DNA of 64,000 nucleotides from Enterobacter asburiae (lineage in GTDB: Bacteria > Pseudomonadota > Gammaproteobacteria > Enterobacterales > Enterobacteriaceae). The stretch lies in assembly GCF_008080435.1 (NCBI RefSeq), contig NZ_VRKN01000001.1, positions 310,001 to 374,000 of the forward strand, read 5' to 3'. Below the pieces are notes generated by a model. The model worked only from the letters and a program-made list of their open reading frames with translations, did not search any database and was not told the DNA's origin. Position 1 is the stretch's first letter, and every line of letters starts with the position of its first letter. A program made the translations under genes and the position numbers. Below are positions 1-9,987 of this stretch, piece after piece.

Positions 1-1
1 G

Positions 2-1567
2 GAGCGTACGGTCTTCAGCCCCGAACTGGAAAACGCCGCTATCCGCGCCGGTCAGCAATCCCAGCTTAACGCCCTTCAGGGCTACTGGCACACCCAGCTG
101 GCGCCCGGGCTGAAACAGGCGCGCAGCACAGAAACCGTTGCGCAGGACGTGGCGGGGTTCGTCTCACGCATTGATGCGCTGGTCTCCTCTTTCGACCAAA
201 CCACCGAATTACGCATCGACCGGGTGGTGATGGTGCACCGCGCGATGGCGCTGTTTATGGGTCTGCTGCTGATCTTCACCATCGTCTGGCTCCGCGCGCG
301 GCTGCTGAATCCCTGGAAACAGCTGCTGGCAATGGCCCGCGCGGTCACCGCACGCGATTTTACCCAGCGCACGCACATCAGCGGGCGCAACGAGATGGCC
401 ATGCTCGGCCAGGCACTTAATACCATGTCGGCAGAGCTCTCCGAGAGCTACGCGGTGCTGGAGCAACGTGTTCAGGAAAAAACGGCCGGACTGGAGCAGA
501 AAAACGAGATCCTCTCCTTCCTGTGGCAGGCCAACCGTCGTTTGCACATGCAGGTGCCGCTATGCGAACGCCTCTCGCCGGTGCTGAATGGCCTGCAAAA
601 TTTGACCCTGCTTCACGACCTGGAGCTGCGGGTTTACGATGTGGAAGACGAAGATAACCATCAGGAATTTACCTGCCAGTCCGATATGTCCTGTGATGAC
701 AAAGGCTGCCATCTTTGCCCTCGCGGCCTGCCGCTGCTGGCGTCCGGCGGCACCACCCTGAAGTGGCGCCTGACCGACAGCCACACCCAGTACGGTATTC
801 TGCTGGCAACGCTGCCAGCCGGGCGTCACCTGAGTCACGACCAGCAGCAGCTGGTTGATACACTGGTTGAACAGTTAACGGCCACGCTGGCGCTCGACAG
901 GCATCAGGAAAAACAGCAGCAGCTGATCGTCATGGAAGAGCGCGCGACTATTGCCCGCGAGCTTCACGACTCTATCGCCCAGTCGCTCTCCTGTATGAAA
1001 ATGCAGGTGAGCTGCCTGCAGATGCAGGATGCGCAGATGCCGGAAAGCAACAAGCAGCTGCTCAGCCAGATCCGCAACGAGCTGAACACCTCCTGGATAC
1101 AGCTTCGCGAGCTGCTGACCACCTTCCGCCTGCAGCTGACCGAGCCGGGCCTGCGCCCGGCGCTGGAGGCCAGCTGTCACGAATTTAGCGCCCGGCTGGG
1201 GTTCCCGGTAAAGCTGGACTACCAGCTGCCACCGCGGTTTGTCCCCTCCCACCAGGCCATACATTTACTGCAGATCGCCCGTGAAGCGCTGAGCAACGTG
1301 CTCAAGCATTCCGGCGCGACGGCGGTAACGGTCACCGTCAGCCAGCACAACAATCAGGTGAAGCTCACGGTTCACGACAACGGCCGCGGCGTGCCGGAAA
1401 ATGCCGAACGCACTAACCACTATGGTTTAATTATTATGCGAGACCGCGCCCAAAGCCTGCGCGGTGATTGCCAGGTTCGCCGGAGAGAGACGGGCGGCAC
1501 GGAAGTTGTCGTCACCTTTATTCCCGAGAAACCGCTCACAACTGCTCAAGGAGAAACCCATGACTAA
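2..1567 (+). CDS. narX: Nitrate/nitrite sensor histidine kinase NarX (5' truncated by window edge)
   Basis: Inner-membrane sensor kinase that detects periplasmic nitrate/nitrite and phosphorylates NarL. The frame is open from base 2 with no start, so the N-terminus lies outside the window. Visible in order: the end of the periplasmic sensor, a transmembrane segment ([15 protein letters not shown]), a HAMP linker, a coiled-coil stretch, the cysteine-rich central module typical of NarX ([16 protein letters not shown]), the HisKA_3 phosphoacceptor motif [11 protein letters not shown], and a HATPase_c domain with N-box ([10 protein letters not shown]) and G-box (DNGRGVPE). The stop overlaps the narL start, so the two are translationally coupled. 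The match to the E. coli narXL arrangement is close. Confidence 0.95.
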   Translation, partial: ERTVFSPELENAAIRAGQQSQLNALQGYWHTQLAPGLKQARSTETVAQDVAGFVSRIDALVSSFDQTTELRIDRVVMVHRAMALFMGLLLIFTIVWLRARLLNPWKQLLAMARAVTARDFTQRTHISGRNEMAMLGQALNTMSAELSESYAVLEQRVQEKTAGLEQKNEILSFLWQANRRLHMQVPLCERLSPVLNGLQNLTLLHDLELRVYDVEDEDNHQEFTCQSDMSCDDKGCHLCPRGLPLLASGGTTLKWRLTDSHTQYGILLATLPAGRHLSHDQQQLVDTLVEQLTATLALDRHQEKQQQLIVMEERATIARELHDSIAQSLSCMKMQVSCLQMQDAQMPESNKQLLSQIRNELNTSWIQLRELLTTFRLQLTEPGLRPALEASCHEFSARLGFPVKLDYQLPPRFVPSHQAIHLLQIAREALSNVLKHSGATAVTVTVSQHNNQVKLTVHDNGRGVPENAERTNHYGLIIMRDRAQSLRGDCQVRRRETGGTEVVVTFIPEKPLTTAQGETHD

Positions 1568-2210
1568 TCAGGAACCGGCATCCATCCTGTTGATCGACGA
1601 CCATCCGATGCTGCGTACTGGCGTGAAACAGCTGGTCAGCATGGCACCCGATATTACCGTGGTTGGCGAAGCCAGCAACGGTGAACAGGGCATTGAGCTT
1701 GCCGAATCCCTCGATCCCGATCTGATCCTGCTCGATCTGAATATGCCGGGCATGAACGGTCTGGAAACCCTCGACAAGCTGCGGGAGAAATCGCTTTCCG
1801 GGCGCATCGTCGTCTTTAGCGTGTCGAACCATGAAGAGGATGTGGTCACGGCGCTGAAGCGCGGAGCGGATGGTTATTTGCTGAAGGATATGGAGCCGGA
1901 AGACTTGCTTAAGGCACTGCAGCAGGCTGCGGCGGGCGAGATGGTTCTCAGCGAAGCCTTAACGCCGGTCCTGGCCGCCAGCCTGCGGGCAAACCGTGCC
2001 ACCTCTGACCGTGACGTCAGCCAGTTAACGCCGCGTGAGCGCGATATTCTCAAACTCATTGCCCAGGGGCTGCCGAACAAAATGATCGCCCGCCGCCTGG
2101 ATATCACCGAAAGCACGGTCAAAGTGCACGTGAAGCATATGCTGAAGAAAATGAAGTTAAAATCCCGCGTTGAGGCCGCCGTGTGGGTGCATCAGGAACG
2201 CATTTTTTAA
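1560..2210 (+). CDS. narL: Nitrate/nitrite response regulator NarL
   Basis: DNA-binding response regulator that, when phosphorylated by NarX or NarQ, controls nitrate respiration genes. It has 216 residues, the usual NarL length. The receiver domain has the acidic pocket in LLIDDHPM and the phosphoacceptor Asp in [11 protein letters not shown], with the conserved Lys in YLLKDM. The C-terminus is a LuxR-type helix-turn-helix ([15 protein letters not shown] ... [12 protein letters not shown]). A longer in-frame start exists upstream inside narX. The ATG at 1560 was chosen because it follows AAGGAGAAACCC and gives the family N-terminus [11 protein letters not shown]. It ends 3 bp before the convergent ychO stop, with no room for a separate terminator. 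Confidence 0.96.
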   Translation: MTNQEPASILLIDDHPMLRTGVKQLVSMAPDITVVGEASNGEQGIELAESLDPDLILLDLNMPGMNGLETLDKLREKSLSGRIVVFSVSNHEEDVVTALKRGADGYLLKDMEPEDLLKALQQAAAGEMVLSEALTPVLAASLRANRATSDRDVSQLTPRERDILKLIAQGLPNKMIARRLDITESTVKVHVKHMLKKMKLKSRVEAAVWVHQERIF

Positions 2211-2213
2211 GGA

Positions 2214-3623
2214 CTACTCCTCCGGCAGAAGCTTCCAGCGCGGGTCGTTGTCCGGCAATGCGACCAGCGGCTGCACGACGGTCAGCACGATCTCATTGGA
2301 CGAGACGCGCTGGCCTTTCTCATCTTCCACCACCGCCGACAGGTGCCAGCGGTTTGTCGCCCCTTGACGGTCATCCCAGGCAGGCATAATCACACTCCAG
2401 CCATCGCTGCTGTTGCTTTTGGCCGGCGACGTCAGGCTCAGTACCTGCGTATCCCCCTGCCAGTGGATCTGACGAATGCCGTGTGTGCTGCGAACCTCAA
2501 GCTTCAGCATAACGGTCTCGCCCCCTTTCAGATCCCACGGCGGCGTTGCCAGCCAGACGGACAGCGTTTTACGCTGGCGGAACTCCATCACCGGCAGGCT
2601 ATTGCGCTCCGGCGAGTCATAGCGGCTTCCGCGCAGGGAACGCGTGGCGGCAACTTCACCGGCGGAAAGCTGCTTAACCAGCGGCACGCCAAAGCGGTAG
2701 TTGAGCTTCAGTCCGAGGTTATTCTGGCTCTCGCCACTTTCGCCCTGCTTATGCGCGGCGGTCAAGGTGACCAGCGGAACGGGGGTATAGTTAAGCCCCA
2801 AATTCACCGCCACGGGATTGTGATAGCCGGTTCCGCTGTTGAAGAGGTCGACGTTATCGCCAAAGTATTGCTCGAAGCTGACGCTGGTATTCAGATGATG
2901 GAGCCACGGCAGCCAGGCTTTAGCGGTGACGTCATATCCACGCGCCATGCGCTGCTCCTGGACGTCGGTGCGCTCGCGCCAGCCGGCAAAGGGCTGATAA
3001 TAGTTGGCTGACAGGCGCAGATTTTCCCCCCACATTTCCGCACCCAGCCCGGCACGCTGCAGGTTTTCATCCAGAAGGTTATCGTAAAAAGTGTTGTAAC
3101 CCAGCAGCCATTTCCCGGCGACCCAGCGCTGACCGATTCCAGCGTTACTGACCAGGCCATCCGTCTGCTGGGTCAGGCCAAGCTGGCTCCAGCTCAGATA
3201 GCGGTTGTTATCGTTCCAGGGGATAAACCAGCTCCCGCTGCTGCCGTTAAATTTGCCATCGTTATCCACCAGTAAGTTCACGCTGGCGTTCCCCCAGGGC
3301 GAAAGCCAGGACTCAATCTGCTGGTTCACTTCGCCGCTCACCGCGTCGCGCACCTGACCAAACGCAAACTGACGCGCCTGCTCGCCCGTTGTCAGGCCGT
3401 TGTCGGTCATGCTGGCTTCACCGAAGGCTTTTGCCATTTCGGCCAGGTGTTTTTCCCCCTCGCCGGTTGGGGCGGCCATGCCGAGATCGGGCAGAGTGTC
3501 CCCATTATTATCAAAGGGATGTTCTGCCTGCTGGATAAAGGAATGCGGCGCACCGTGAACGGCTCCGGCCGCAAGAAGGGAGAGTAATAACAGAAAACGA
3601 ATGCGGGACGATACAGCCATCAA
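2214..3623 (-). CDS. ychO: Invasin/intimin-like inverse autotransporter barrel protein YchO
   Basis: Outer-membrane protein of the intimin/invasin (inverse autotransporter) family, 469 residues, like E. coli YchO. A hydrophobic signal peptide (RFLLLLSLLAAGAVHGA) is followed by an intimin-type beta-barrel. Family landmarks are SWLSPWGNASVNLLVD, WFIPWNDNNRYLSWSQ, GIGQRW, GYNTFYDN, and repeated barrel strands such as VNLGLNYTPVPLVTL. The last ~120 residues form a single Ig-like extracellular module rather than the long passenger of true invasins. It is divergent from ychN and convergent with narL. The physiological role is not settled from sequence. Confidence 0.88.
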   Translation of the reverse strand: MMAVSSRIRFLLLLSLLAAGAVHGAPHSFIQQAEHPFDNNGDTLPDLGMAAPTGEGEKHLAEMAKAFGEASMTDNGLTTGEQARQFAFGQVRDAVSGEVNQQIESWLSPWGNASVNLLVDNDGKFNGSSGSWFIPWNDNNRYLSWSQLGLTQQTDGLVSNAGIGQRWVAGKWLLGYNTFYDNLLDENLQRAGLGAEMWGENLRLSANYYQPFAGWRERTDVQEQRMARGYDVTAKAWLPWLHHLNTSVSFEQYFGDNVDLFNSGTGYHNPVAVNLGLNYTPVPLVTLTAAHKQGESGESQNNLGLKLNYRFGVPLVKQLSAGEVAATRSLRGSRYDSPERNSLPVMEFRQRKTLSVWLATPPWDLKGGETVMLKLEVRSTHGIRQIHWQGDTQVLSLTSPAKSNSSDGWSVIMPAWDDRQGATNRWHLSAVVEDEKGQRVSSNEIVLTVVQPLVALPDNDPRWKLLPEE

Positions 3624-3797
3624 CGTCGGGATTAGCGCCTGAGTTTTATAAAAGACCCTCTTACCTTAACGTCATTGGGAAAGAATTGCAGCCTTACAGG
3701 ACATTTCAGGAATATCCTGAAGTTTATTGTCGGCTGCAGGCAGCGTACACTCGCTAAACCCTATATTATTCGTGCCTTTATAAGAACAGGAGTCAAC

Positions 3798-4151
3798 ATG
3801 CAAAAGATTGTGATCGTCGCCAACGGTGCGGCCTACGGCAGCGAGTCCCTTTTTAACAGCCTGCGCCTGGCCATTGCGCTGCGTGAAAAAGAGAGTGACC
3901 TGGCGTTACGACTCTTTTTAATGTCGGACGCGGTCACCGCCGGGCTGAAGGGCCAAAAACCGGCAGAGGGCTATAACATTCAGCAGATGCTGGAGATCCT
4001 GACCGCGCAAAACGTGCCGGTGAAGCTGTGCAAGACCTGCACCGACGGTCGCGGCATTACCGGACTGCCGCTGATTGATGGCGTAGAAATAGGTACGCTG
4101 GTTGAGTTGGCCGAGTGGACGCTGTCCGCTGATAAAGTATTAACTTTTTAA
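3798..4151 (+). CDS. ychN: DsrE/DsrF-like sulfur-relay family protein YchN
   Basis: Small cytoplasmic DsrE/F-fold protein of 117 residues, the same length as E. coli YchN. The N-terminus MQKIVIVANGAAYGSE and the Cys-x-x-Cys motif KLCKTCTDGRG are family hallmarks. The Cys pair is the likely reactive site by analogy with DsrE proteins that carry persulfide. A longer in-frame start upstream was rejected: the ATG at 3798 follows AACAGGAGTCAAC, a good ribosome binding site. The precise substrate is unknown. The gene keeps its E. coli neighbour ychO, but chaC is displaced by two inserted genes. Confidence 0.92.
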   Translation: MQKIVIVANGAAYGSESLFNSLRLAIALREKESDLALRLFLMSDAVTAGLKGQKPAEGYNIQQMLEILTAQNVPVKLCKTCTDGRGITGLPLIDGVEIGTLVELAEWTLSADKVLTF

Positions 4152-4257
4152 TAATAAACCCGTAAAAATATTATTTTCTTATGGACGCGGTTTCAGCATC
4201 AAGTTTACCTGCAGGGTTGCCGATAGGCATGGAAACAACACAGCAGGTATTTCACTT

Positions 4258-6042
4258 ATGTTCAGATCGATTCGTGCACGCATCATCGTTGCGACGGCAG
4301 GCTGTCTGGTCGTCGCCCTTCTCCTTAATACCGTTATCAACTTCCAGGTCACACGTCAGGATAACCAGCAGTCTCAGCGCGATATCCTGACCAGCACCAG
4401 CGCCAGCCATAACATGGCGATTGCCGACTGGGTAAAAAGCAAGATGACGGTGATCGCCTCCGCGCAGACCGTTGCGCTGAGTGACGATCCGGTTCCGGTG
4501 TTTAAACAGCTTGCGCAGGCGGGTGGATTCACCAACGTCTATGTTGGCTACGCCAGCAAAACGGCGAAATTCTCTGAACCAGCGGGCGTTCCGGCGGATT
4601 ATGACCCGACCATTCGCCCGTGGTATCAGCAGGTGGTCAGCACAGACGGTCCGGTTGTTACCGCGCCCTACGTTGACGCGGGAACCGGTAAACTGGTGGT
4701 GACCTTCGCCGTGCCGGTGAAAGAAAATGGTACCCTGAAAGCGGTTGTGGCGGGCGATGTGGCCATGGACAGCGTGGTGGCAAACGTGCGCGGGATCCAT
4801 CCAACCCCTGCCAGCAGCGGGTTGCTTTTGAACAGTGACGGCAGCGTGATTGCCGCTAACGATCCGGCCCTGACGCTTAAACCGTTTGCAGAGACGATCA
4901 AAGGCATTGATTTTGCGGCGCTGAAAAGCGGTAACCCCGTCGACGGAACGCTGAACGACGCTGAAAAAACCTTCGTGGCGACAGCCGTGCCGGGCACAAA
5001 CTGGCTGCTGGTCGTCGCGCTCGACAATGGCGACGCCACCTCCGGCATGCGTTCCCTGCTTAAAGCATCGGCGATTTCGCTGGTGATCCTGGCACTCCTG
5101 AGCGCGGCCATTGTTCACTTCCTGATTGCCCGCCTGCTGAAGCGTCTGTCCGACATTCGTGACGCGATGCACAACATTGCCAACGGCACCAACGATCTGT
5201 CGCAGCGCCTGCCGGACAACGGCGAGGACGAGGTCGCGCAGATTGCCCAGGCCTTTAACGCCTTCAGCGATAAGCTGTCGGTGGTGATGGTTCAGCTCCG
5301 TGATGCCAGTGAATCGGTAAAAAACGCTGCGCAGGAGATTGCCGCAGGTAACCAGGATCTTTCCGGACGTACCGAGCAGGCGGCATCCAGCCTGCGCGAG
5401 ACGGCCAGCGCCGTGGAGCAGATCACCGCCTCCGTGACGCAGTCGAATGAATCGGCGGCAGAAGCCAACGATCAGGCGAGCAAAGCCTCAGCGGCCGCTG
5501 CGCGCGGCGGCGAGGTGGTATCGCAGGCGATCAGCACCATGCAGTCCATTGAAGTCGCGTCGGCAAAAATTGGCGATATCACCAGCGTGATTGACGGCAT
5601 TGCTTTCCAGACCAATATTCTGGCGCTGAACGCCTCCGTCGAGGCGGCGCGTGCCGGTGAGCAGGGTCGCGGGTTTGCCGTGGTGGCAGGCGAAGTGCGT
5701 AACCTGGCGAGCCGTAGCGCTCAGGCGGCAAAAGAGATCAAATCCCTGATTGATTCCACCACCGACAGCGTGGCAACCGGCTCCCGTTACGTGCATCTGG
5801 CAGGGGAAAGCATGGATGAGATCCGCTCCAGCATCGGCAGCGTCTCTGGCATCATGCGCGAAATTTCCATCGCCACCAGCGAGCAGATGAAAGGCATTCA
5901 CGAGATCAACCACGCGGTGACCCATCTCGACCGCATGGTCCAGCAGAACGCCGAGCTGGTGGTGGAATCCGCCGCCGCTGCGGGTGCACTGCAGAGCCAG
6001 GCGGGCGACCTTGCTGAAACAGCCGGCCATTTCCGTATTTAA
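4258..6042 (+). CDS. Methyl-accepting chemotaxis protein with Cache-type periplasmic sensor
   Basis: Inner-membrane chemoreceptor, 594 residues. An N-terminal transmembrane helix (IIVATAGCLVVALLLNTVI) precedes a periplasmic double-Cache-like sensor; the motif DPTIRPWYQQV and a later PVKENG/VVAGDVAMD stretch are typical. A second membrane helix (AISLVILALLSAAIVHFLI), a HAMP domain, and a long cytoplasmic methyl-accepting coiled coil follow. The hairpin tip is the highly conserved GIAFQTNILALNASVEAARAG. The C-terminus ends GHFRI without an NWETF-type CheR/CheB tether, so it probably depends on other receptors for efficient adaptation. It is not present at this position in E. coli K-12. The ligand is unknown; Cache receptors commonly bind amino or carboxylic acids. 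Confidence 0.93.
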   Translation: MFRSIRARIIVATAGCLVVALLLNTVINFQVTRQDNQQSQRDILTSTSASHNMAIADWVKSKMTVIASAQTVALSDDPVPVFKQLAQAGGFTNVYVGYASKTAKFSEPAGVPADYDPTIRPWYQQVVSTDGPVVTAPYVDAGTGKLVVTFAVPVKENGTLKAVVAGDVAMDSVVANVRGIHPTPASSGLLLNSDGSVIAANDPALTLKPFAETIKGIDFAALKSGNPVDGTLNDAEKTFVATAVPGTNWLLVVALDNGDATSGMRSLLKASAISLVILALLSAAIVHFLIARLLKRLSDIRDAMHNIANGTNDLSQRLPDNGEDEVAQIAQAFNAFSDKLSVVMVQLRDASESVKNAAQEIAAGNQDLSGRTEQAASSLRETASAVEQITASVTQSNESAAEANDQASKASAAAARGGEVVSQAISTMQSIEVASAKIGDITSVIDGIAFQTNILALNASVEAARAGEQGRGFAVVAGEVRNLASRSAQAAKEIKSLIDSTTDSVATGSRYVHLAGESMDEIRSSIGSVSGIMREISIATSEQMKGIHEINHAVTHLDRMVQQNAELVVESAAAAGALQSQAGDLAETAGHFRI

Positions 6043-6051
6043 TTTTATTCC

Positions 6052-6081
6052 GGCGCGGGTTTACCGGGTAAAACCCGCGCC
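6052..6081 (+). terminator. Strong hairpin after the chemoreceptor gene
   Basis: A perfect 11-bp inverted repeat (GGCGCGGGTTT / AAACCCGCGCC) with an 8-base loop begins 9 bases after the stop codon. No clear T-run follows, so it is a likely but not classical intrinsic terminator. Confidence 0.5.
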
Positions 6082-6236
6082 AGCTGAATGCTTTCAGGTG
6101 TTTTGTCATTTTTGTTTAAACGTTATGCCATTTTTTGATCAAAATCATCATCCCTCGCCCCCCGCTTTGGTGTTATGCAATGAGTAATTTGTGAACAATA
6201 TCACGCTCGGGATGGGCAAAATCGACGGGGTAAAAA

Positions 6237-6476
6237 ATGGCACTGGTAAAAACAAGTTTGAAACTGTTTGGCGGGGATACGGTAGTGGTGCGTTGCTCAG
6301 AGCGCTGTCGTATTCATCTGATGAGTGCGAAAGCACAAAAACAATCCCAGGCGGATATTCTGACCGTGCAGGATGATAAAGCGTGGCTTACTGTGCCGTA
6401 TACCGGCACATGGGATGTGCTGATCGACAGCCACAGTCAGTCGCTGGAGCATTCCGTCAGCTACGTGGCCGCATAA
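6237..6476 (+). CDS. Small DUF1883-like protein
   Basis: Hypothetical 79-residue cytoplasmic protein. It resembles the DUF1883 family: an N-terminal beta stretch with GGDTVVVRCSERCRIHLM, a middle polar loop, and the C-terminal pattern LTVPYTGTWDVLIDSHS, close to the V-x-VP-x-x-GxW-x-V-x-ID core of that family. No function is established for the family. The ATG was selected because it follows GACGGGGTAAAAA; the alternative frame starting at 6191 gives no family match. It stands alone between the chemoreceptor and the convergent chaC, with a terminator hairpin after it. Confidence 0.65.
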   Translation: MALVKTSLKLFGGDTVVVRCSERCRIHLMSAKAQKQSQADILTVQDDKAWLTVPYTGTWDVLIDSHSQSLEHSVSYVAA

Positions 6477-6482
6477 CATTAA

Positions 6483-6501
6483 ACGCCCGGCAAGCCGGGC
6501 G
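6483..6501. terminator. Bidirectional hairpin between the DUF1883-like gene and chaC
   Basis: ACGCCCGGC-AA-GCCGGGCGT forms a GC-rich hairpin in the 30-bp gap between two convergent genes, followed by TATTAT on the plus strand. It probably terminates transcription from both sides. Confidence 0.65.
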
Positions 6502-6506
6502 TATTA

Positions 6507-7202
6507 TCAGGCAAAACCTGCTCGCAGCGTGCTGTTGAGCGGGTTCCCTTCCAGCAGCGCCTTCACCTTCACCACCAGCTCATTCAGACAATCGTCCTTC
6601 ATGCCGAGGCGGGTTAGCTCCTGATCGAGGGAGAAGAGATACTGCGCGTTGGTGCCCAGCGGCCCGCTCGCGGTGGCAATCAACGGGGCAATCACCTGCG
6701 TACGGGTATCCGCTTCATACAGTGGATGGCGCGGGTCCATAATAAACACCAGCGCATTGACGGTACGACCGTCGTCCAGTTCCAGCTTGCACCAGCTCGG
6801 CATATAGCAGCCGGTGATCATCTCGCGCTTCCAGAGCAGCGTGAGCTCCTCTTCCAGCGTGGCATCCGGAAGGCGATACGCTACGCCCGTGGTGCGTCCG
6901 CCCTCTTTCAGTGCAAGCATGCGCCCCGGCTGGCACGCACTACCGCGTCCGGCTGTCAGGCGCAGACAAAATGCGCGATGCCAGCCAGGCAGCGTTCCCG
7001 TTGCCGATTCGACAAATTCCAGAGCCGGGTTCCACATCAGGGAACCGTAGCCAAAAATCCATACCGGGCCATCATCCGGGCGGCAGGCAAGCGTGGCAGC
7101 GAGTGACGCCGCACGTTGTTCAGCTGACCAGAGAAGCGATTCCTCAATAGCACCAAATGCCGTCTTACAATCTGCCTTCATTAAGAAATCACGCGTTAAC
7201 AC
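6507..7202 (-). CDS. chaC: Glutathione-specific gamma-glutamylcyclotransferase ChaC
   Basis: Cytosolic enzyme that degrades glutathione to 5-oxoproline and Cys-Gly. With the GTG start at 7202 the protein is 231 residues, the E. coli ChaC length. That GTG lies six bases after a perfect GGAGG and gives the family N-terminus MLTRDFLMKADCKTAFGAIEES, whereas the upstream ATG at 7238 adds 12 non-conserved residues. The substrate-binding motif YGSLMWNP and the conserved catalytic-region Glu in TLLWKREM are present. It lies downstream of chaB in the same orientation with a 177-bp gap, so it may have its own promoter. Confidence 0.93.
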   Translation of the reverse strand: MLTRDFLMKADCKTAFGAIEESLLWSAEQRAASLAATLACRPDDGPVWIFGYGSLMWNPALEFVESATGTLPGWHRAFCLRLTAGRGSACQPGRMLALKEGGRTTGVAYRLPDATLEEELTLLWKREMITGCYMPSWCKLELDDGRTVNALVFIMDPRHPLYEADTRTQVIAPLIATASGPLGTNAQYLFSLDQELTRLGMKDDCLNELVVKVKALLEGNPLNSTLRAGFA

Positions 7203-7379
7203 TTTACACCTCCGCCACTGCATGCTTCCTTGCGACATCTGTAATTCGCCTTCCCGGCCTTAGGTGCTGGTCATTTTGCCAGCAGTTAAATAACGATAAG
7301 CAATTAGCGGACCAGTTGCAATACAACGGAAGTTCAACCGCCTGAAAAGTCAAAATGAAGGCAGCGAATTATTTCACGG

Positions 7380-7610
7380 CTATTTCTTTTTATGCCATTT
7401 ATCGTCGTCTCCTTTCTCATATTCATGTTTTACGGCGGCCCAGGCGACTTTGTGCGCCGTTTCTTCACGGCTGGCATCATCCCGGCGATCGTCCTTATCT
7501 TTGTATTGTTCCCAGGCACTGTTAAACGCCTCTTTGTAGATATCCTGCGCGTGAGCGGGCAGCACGTTTTGCACGTTATCGGGTAATTCGCGTTTCGTTT
7601 TATAAGGCAT
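7380..7610 (-). CDS. chaB: ChaB family protein, putative regulator of the ChaA antiporter
   Basis: Small charged protein of 76 residues, nearly identical in length and sequence to E. coli ChaB (PYKTKRELPDNVQNVLP, KEAFNSAWEQYKDK, SREETAHKVAWAAVKHEY). The family has been proposed to regulate ChaA or glutathione turnover through ChaC; the biochemical role is uncertain. The ATG at 7610 follows GAGGTTAGTG. The GTG three bases upstream is an alternative. It is divergent from chaA across a 270-bp AT-rich gap. Confidence 0.92.
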   Translation of the reverse strand: MPYKTKRELPDNVQNVLPAHAQDIYKEAFNSAWEQYKDKDDRRDDASREETAHKVAWAAVKHEYEKGDDDKWHKKK

Positions 7611-7880
7611 CACTAACCTCTCTTTTGGTTAAAGAGATAAGTGTGGACGATGATGTGGCATGGTGCCACCCGGCGATCATTTATGAATATATGATATTTA
7701 TAATTTATTGTTATTTAATAAATATTAAATAAAGACAGCGTATTATAGCCATCAAGAATGAAAATAATAGCAAAGGGTAAAATTAAGTAAAAAATAAAGG
7801 GTATTTAACAGAGATCTGTTAGTTTAATGACCTCAAAAATCTATCTATAATTACAAGCACCTGCATTGATGGAGAAGCAC

Positions 7881-8981
7881 ATGACAGCAACACACGAGGC
7901 GGTAAAGACCCGCCACAAGGAGACGTCACTCATTTTCCCGGTTCTGGCACTGGCTGTGCTGCTCTTCTGGGGAAGCAGTCAGTCACTGCCAGTGGTGGTT
8001 GGTATCAATATTCTTGCCCTGGTCGGCATCTTAACCAGCGCATTTAGCGTTGTTCGCCATGCGGACGTCCTGGCACACCGTCTGGGCGAGCCGTACGGAT
8101 CGTTAATTCTCAGCCTATCCGTCGTTATTCTCGAAGTCAGCCTGATCTCCGCGCTCATGGCGACCGGCGATGCCGCGCCGACGCTGATGCGCGACACGCT
8201 CTACTCGATCATTATGATTGTGACGGGCGGTCTGGTGGGTTTCTCTCTGCTACTGGGCGGCCGCAAGTTCGCAACCCAGTATATGAACCTGTTCGGCATT
8301 AAACAGTATCTGATTGCCCTCTTCCCGCTGGCCATTATCGTACTGGTCTTCCCGATGGCGCTGCCGGGCGCGAATTTTTCTACCGGTCAGGCACTGCTGG
8401 TCGCACTGATTTCCGCCGCCATGTACGGCGTATTCCTGTTGATCCAGACCAAAACGCACCAGAGCCTGTTTGTGTACGAGCATGAAGATGACGGTGACGA
8501 TGATGACCCGCACCATGGTAAGCCGTCGGCCCACAGCAGCGCGTGGCATACGGTTTGGCTGATCGTGCATCTGATTGCGGTGATTGCGGTCACCAAGATG
8601 AATGCCAACCCGCTGGAAACACTGTTAACCGAGCTGAACGCGCCGGTAGCGTTTACCGGCTTCCTGGTGGCCCTGCTGATTCTGTCCCCTGAAGGGCTGG
8701 GCGCGCTGAAAGCGGTGTTGAATAATCAGGTGCAGCGTGCAATGAACCTGTTCTTCGGCTCCGTACTGGCGACGATTTCACTCACCGTACCGGTGGTGAC
8801 GCTGATTGCCTTTATGACGGGCAACGAGTTGCAGTTTGCGCTGGGTGCGCCGGAGATGATCGTGATGGTGGCATCATTGCTGCTGTGCCAGATTTCGTTC
8901 TCAACCGGACGCACCAACGTGCTGAACGGCGCAGCGCATATGGCGTTGTTTATTGCGTACTTAATGACGATTTTTGCGTAG
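7881..8981 (+). CDS. chaA: Sodium-potassium/proton antiporter ChaA
   Basis: Inner-membrane CaCA-superfamily antiporter exchanging Na+, K+ or Ca2+ for protons, important at alkaline pH and high salt. From the ATG at 7881 it has 366 residues, as in E. coli. Two inverted repeats of membrane helices each carry a family signature (SVVILEVSLISALMATGD and LLILSPEGLGALKAVLNN), joined by an acidic cytoplasmic loop (EHEDDGDDDDPHHGK) that may sense cations. The 7881 start follows GGAGAAGCAC and was preferred over the upstream ATG at 7866, which extends the family N-terminus by five residues. Confidence 0.95.
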   Translation: MTATHEAVKTRHKETSLIFPVLALAVLLFWGSSQSLPVVVGINILALVGILTSAFSVVRHADVLAHRLGEPYGSLILSLSVVILEVSLISALMATGDAAPTLMRDTLYSIIMIVTGGLVGFSLLLGGRKFATQYMNLFGIKQYLIALFPLAIIVLVFPMALPGANFSTGQALLVALISAAMYGVFLLIQTKTHQSLFVYEHEDDGDDDDPHHGKPSAHSSAWHTVWLIVHLIAVIAVTKMNANPLETLLTELNAPVAFTGFLVALLILSPEGLGALKAVLNNQVQRAMNLFFGSVLATISLTVPVVTLIAFMTGNELQFALGAPEMIVMVASLLLCQISFSTGRTNVLNGAAHMALFIAYLMTIFA

Positions 8982-8983
8982 CC

Positions 8984-9058
8984 TTTTTTGCCCAGCGGCG
9001 CTTCGCTTGCAGGGCCTACGGGTTTTGTAGGCCGGGTAAGCGCAGCACCACCCGGCAA
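8984..9058. repeat. REP/BIME-type palindromic repeat
   Basis: The stretch contains GGGCCTACGGGTTTTGTAGGCC followed by a GCCGGGTAAGCGCAGCACCACCCGGC palindrome, the enterobacterial REP type. It lies in the convergent chaA-kdsA gap, where E. coli K-12 instead carries the ldr/rdl repeats. A related copy is at 51393-51489. Confidence 0.7.
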
Positions 9059-9068
9059 TATGCCCCAT

Positions 9069-9096
9069 AAAAAAACCCGCCGAAGCGGGTTTTTTA
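9069..9096 (-). terminator. Intrinsic terminator of kdsA
   Basis: AACCCGC-CGAA-GCGGGTT hairpin flanked by A-run and T-run on opposite sides, directly after the kdsA stop. The flanks allow it to work for chaA as well. Confidence 0.85.
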
Positions 9097-9960
<864 letters not shown>

Positions 9961-9987
9961 TTATTCAGGTGTGAATCGGAATTAAGA

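Noticed and set aside
3675..3797. N-terminal extension of YchN
   Set aside because: The ATG at 3798 has a strong ribosome site and gives the exact family length.
4252..5172. 306-codon minus-strand frame opposite the chemoreceptor
   Set aside because: Arg/His/Gln-rich antisense shadow of a clear chemoreceptor gene.
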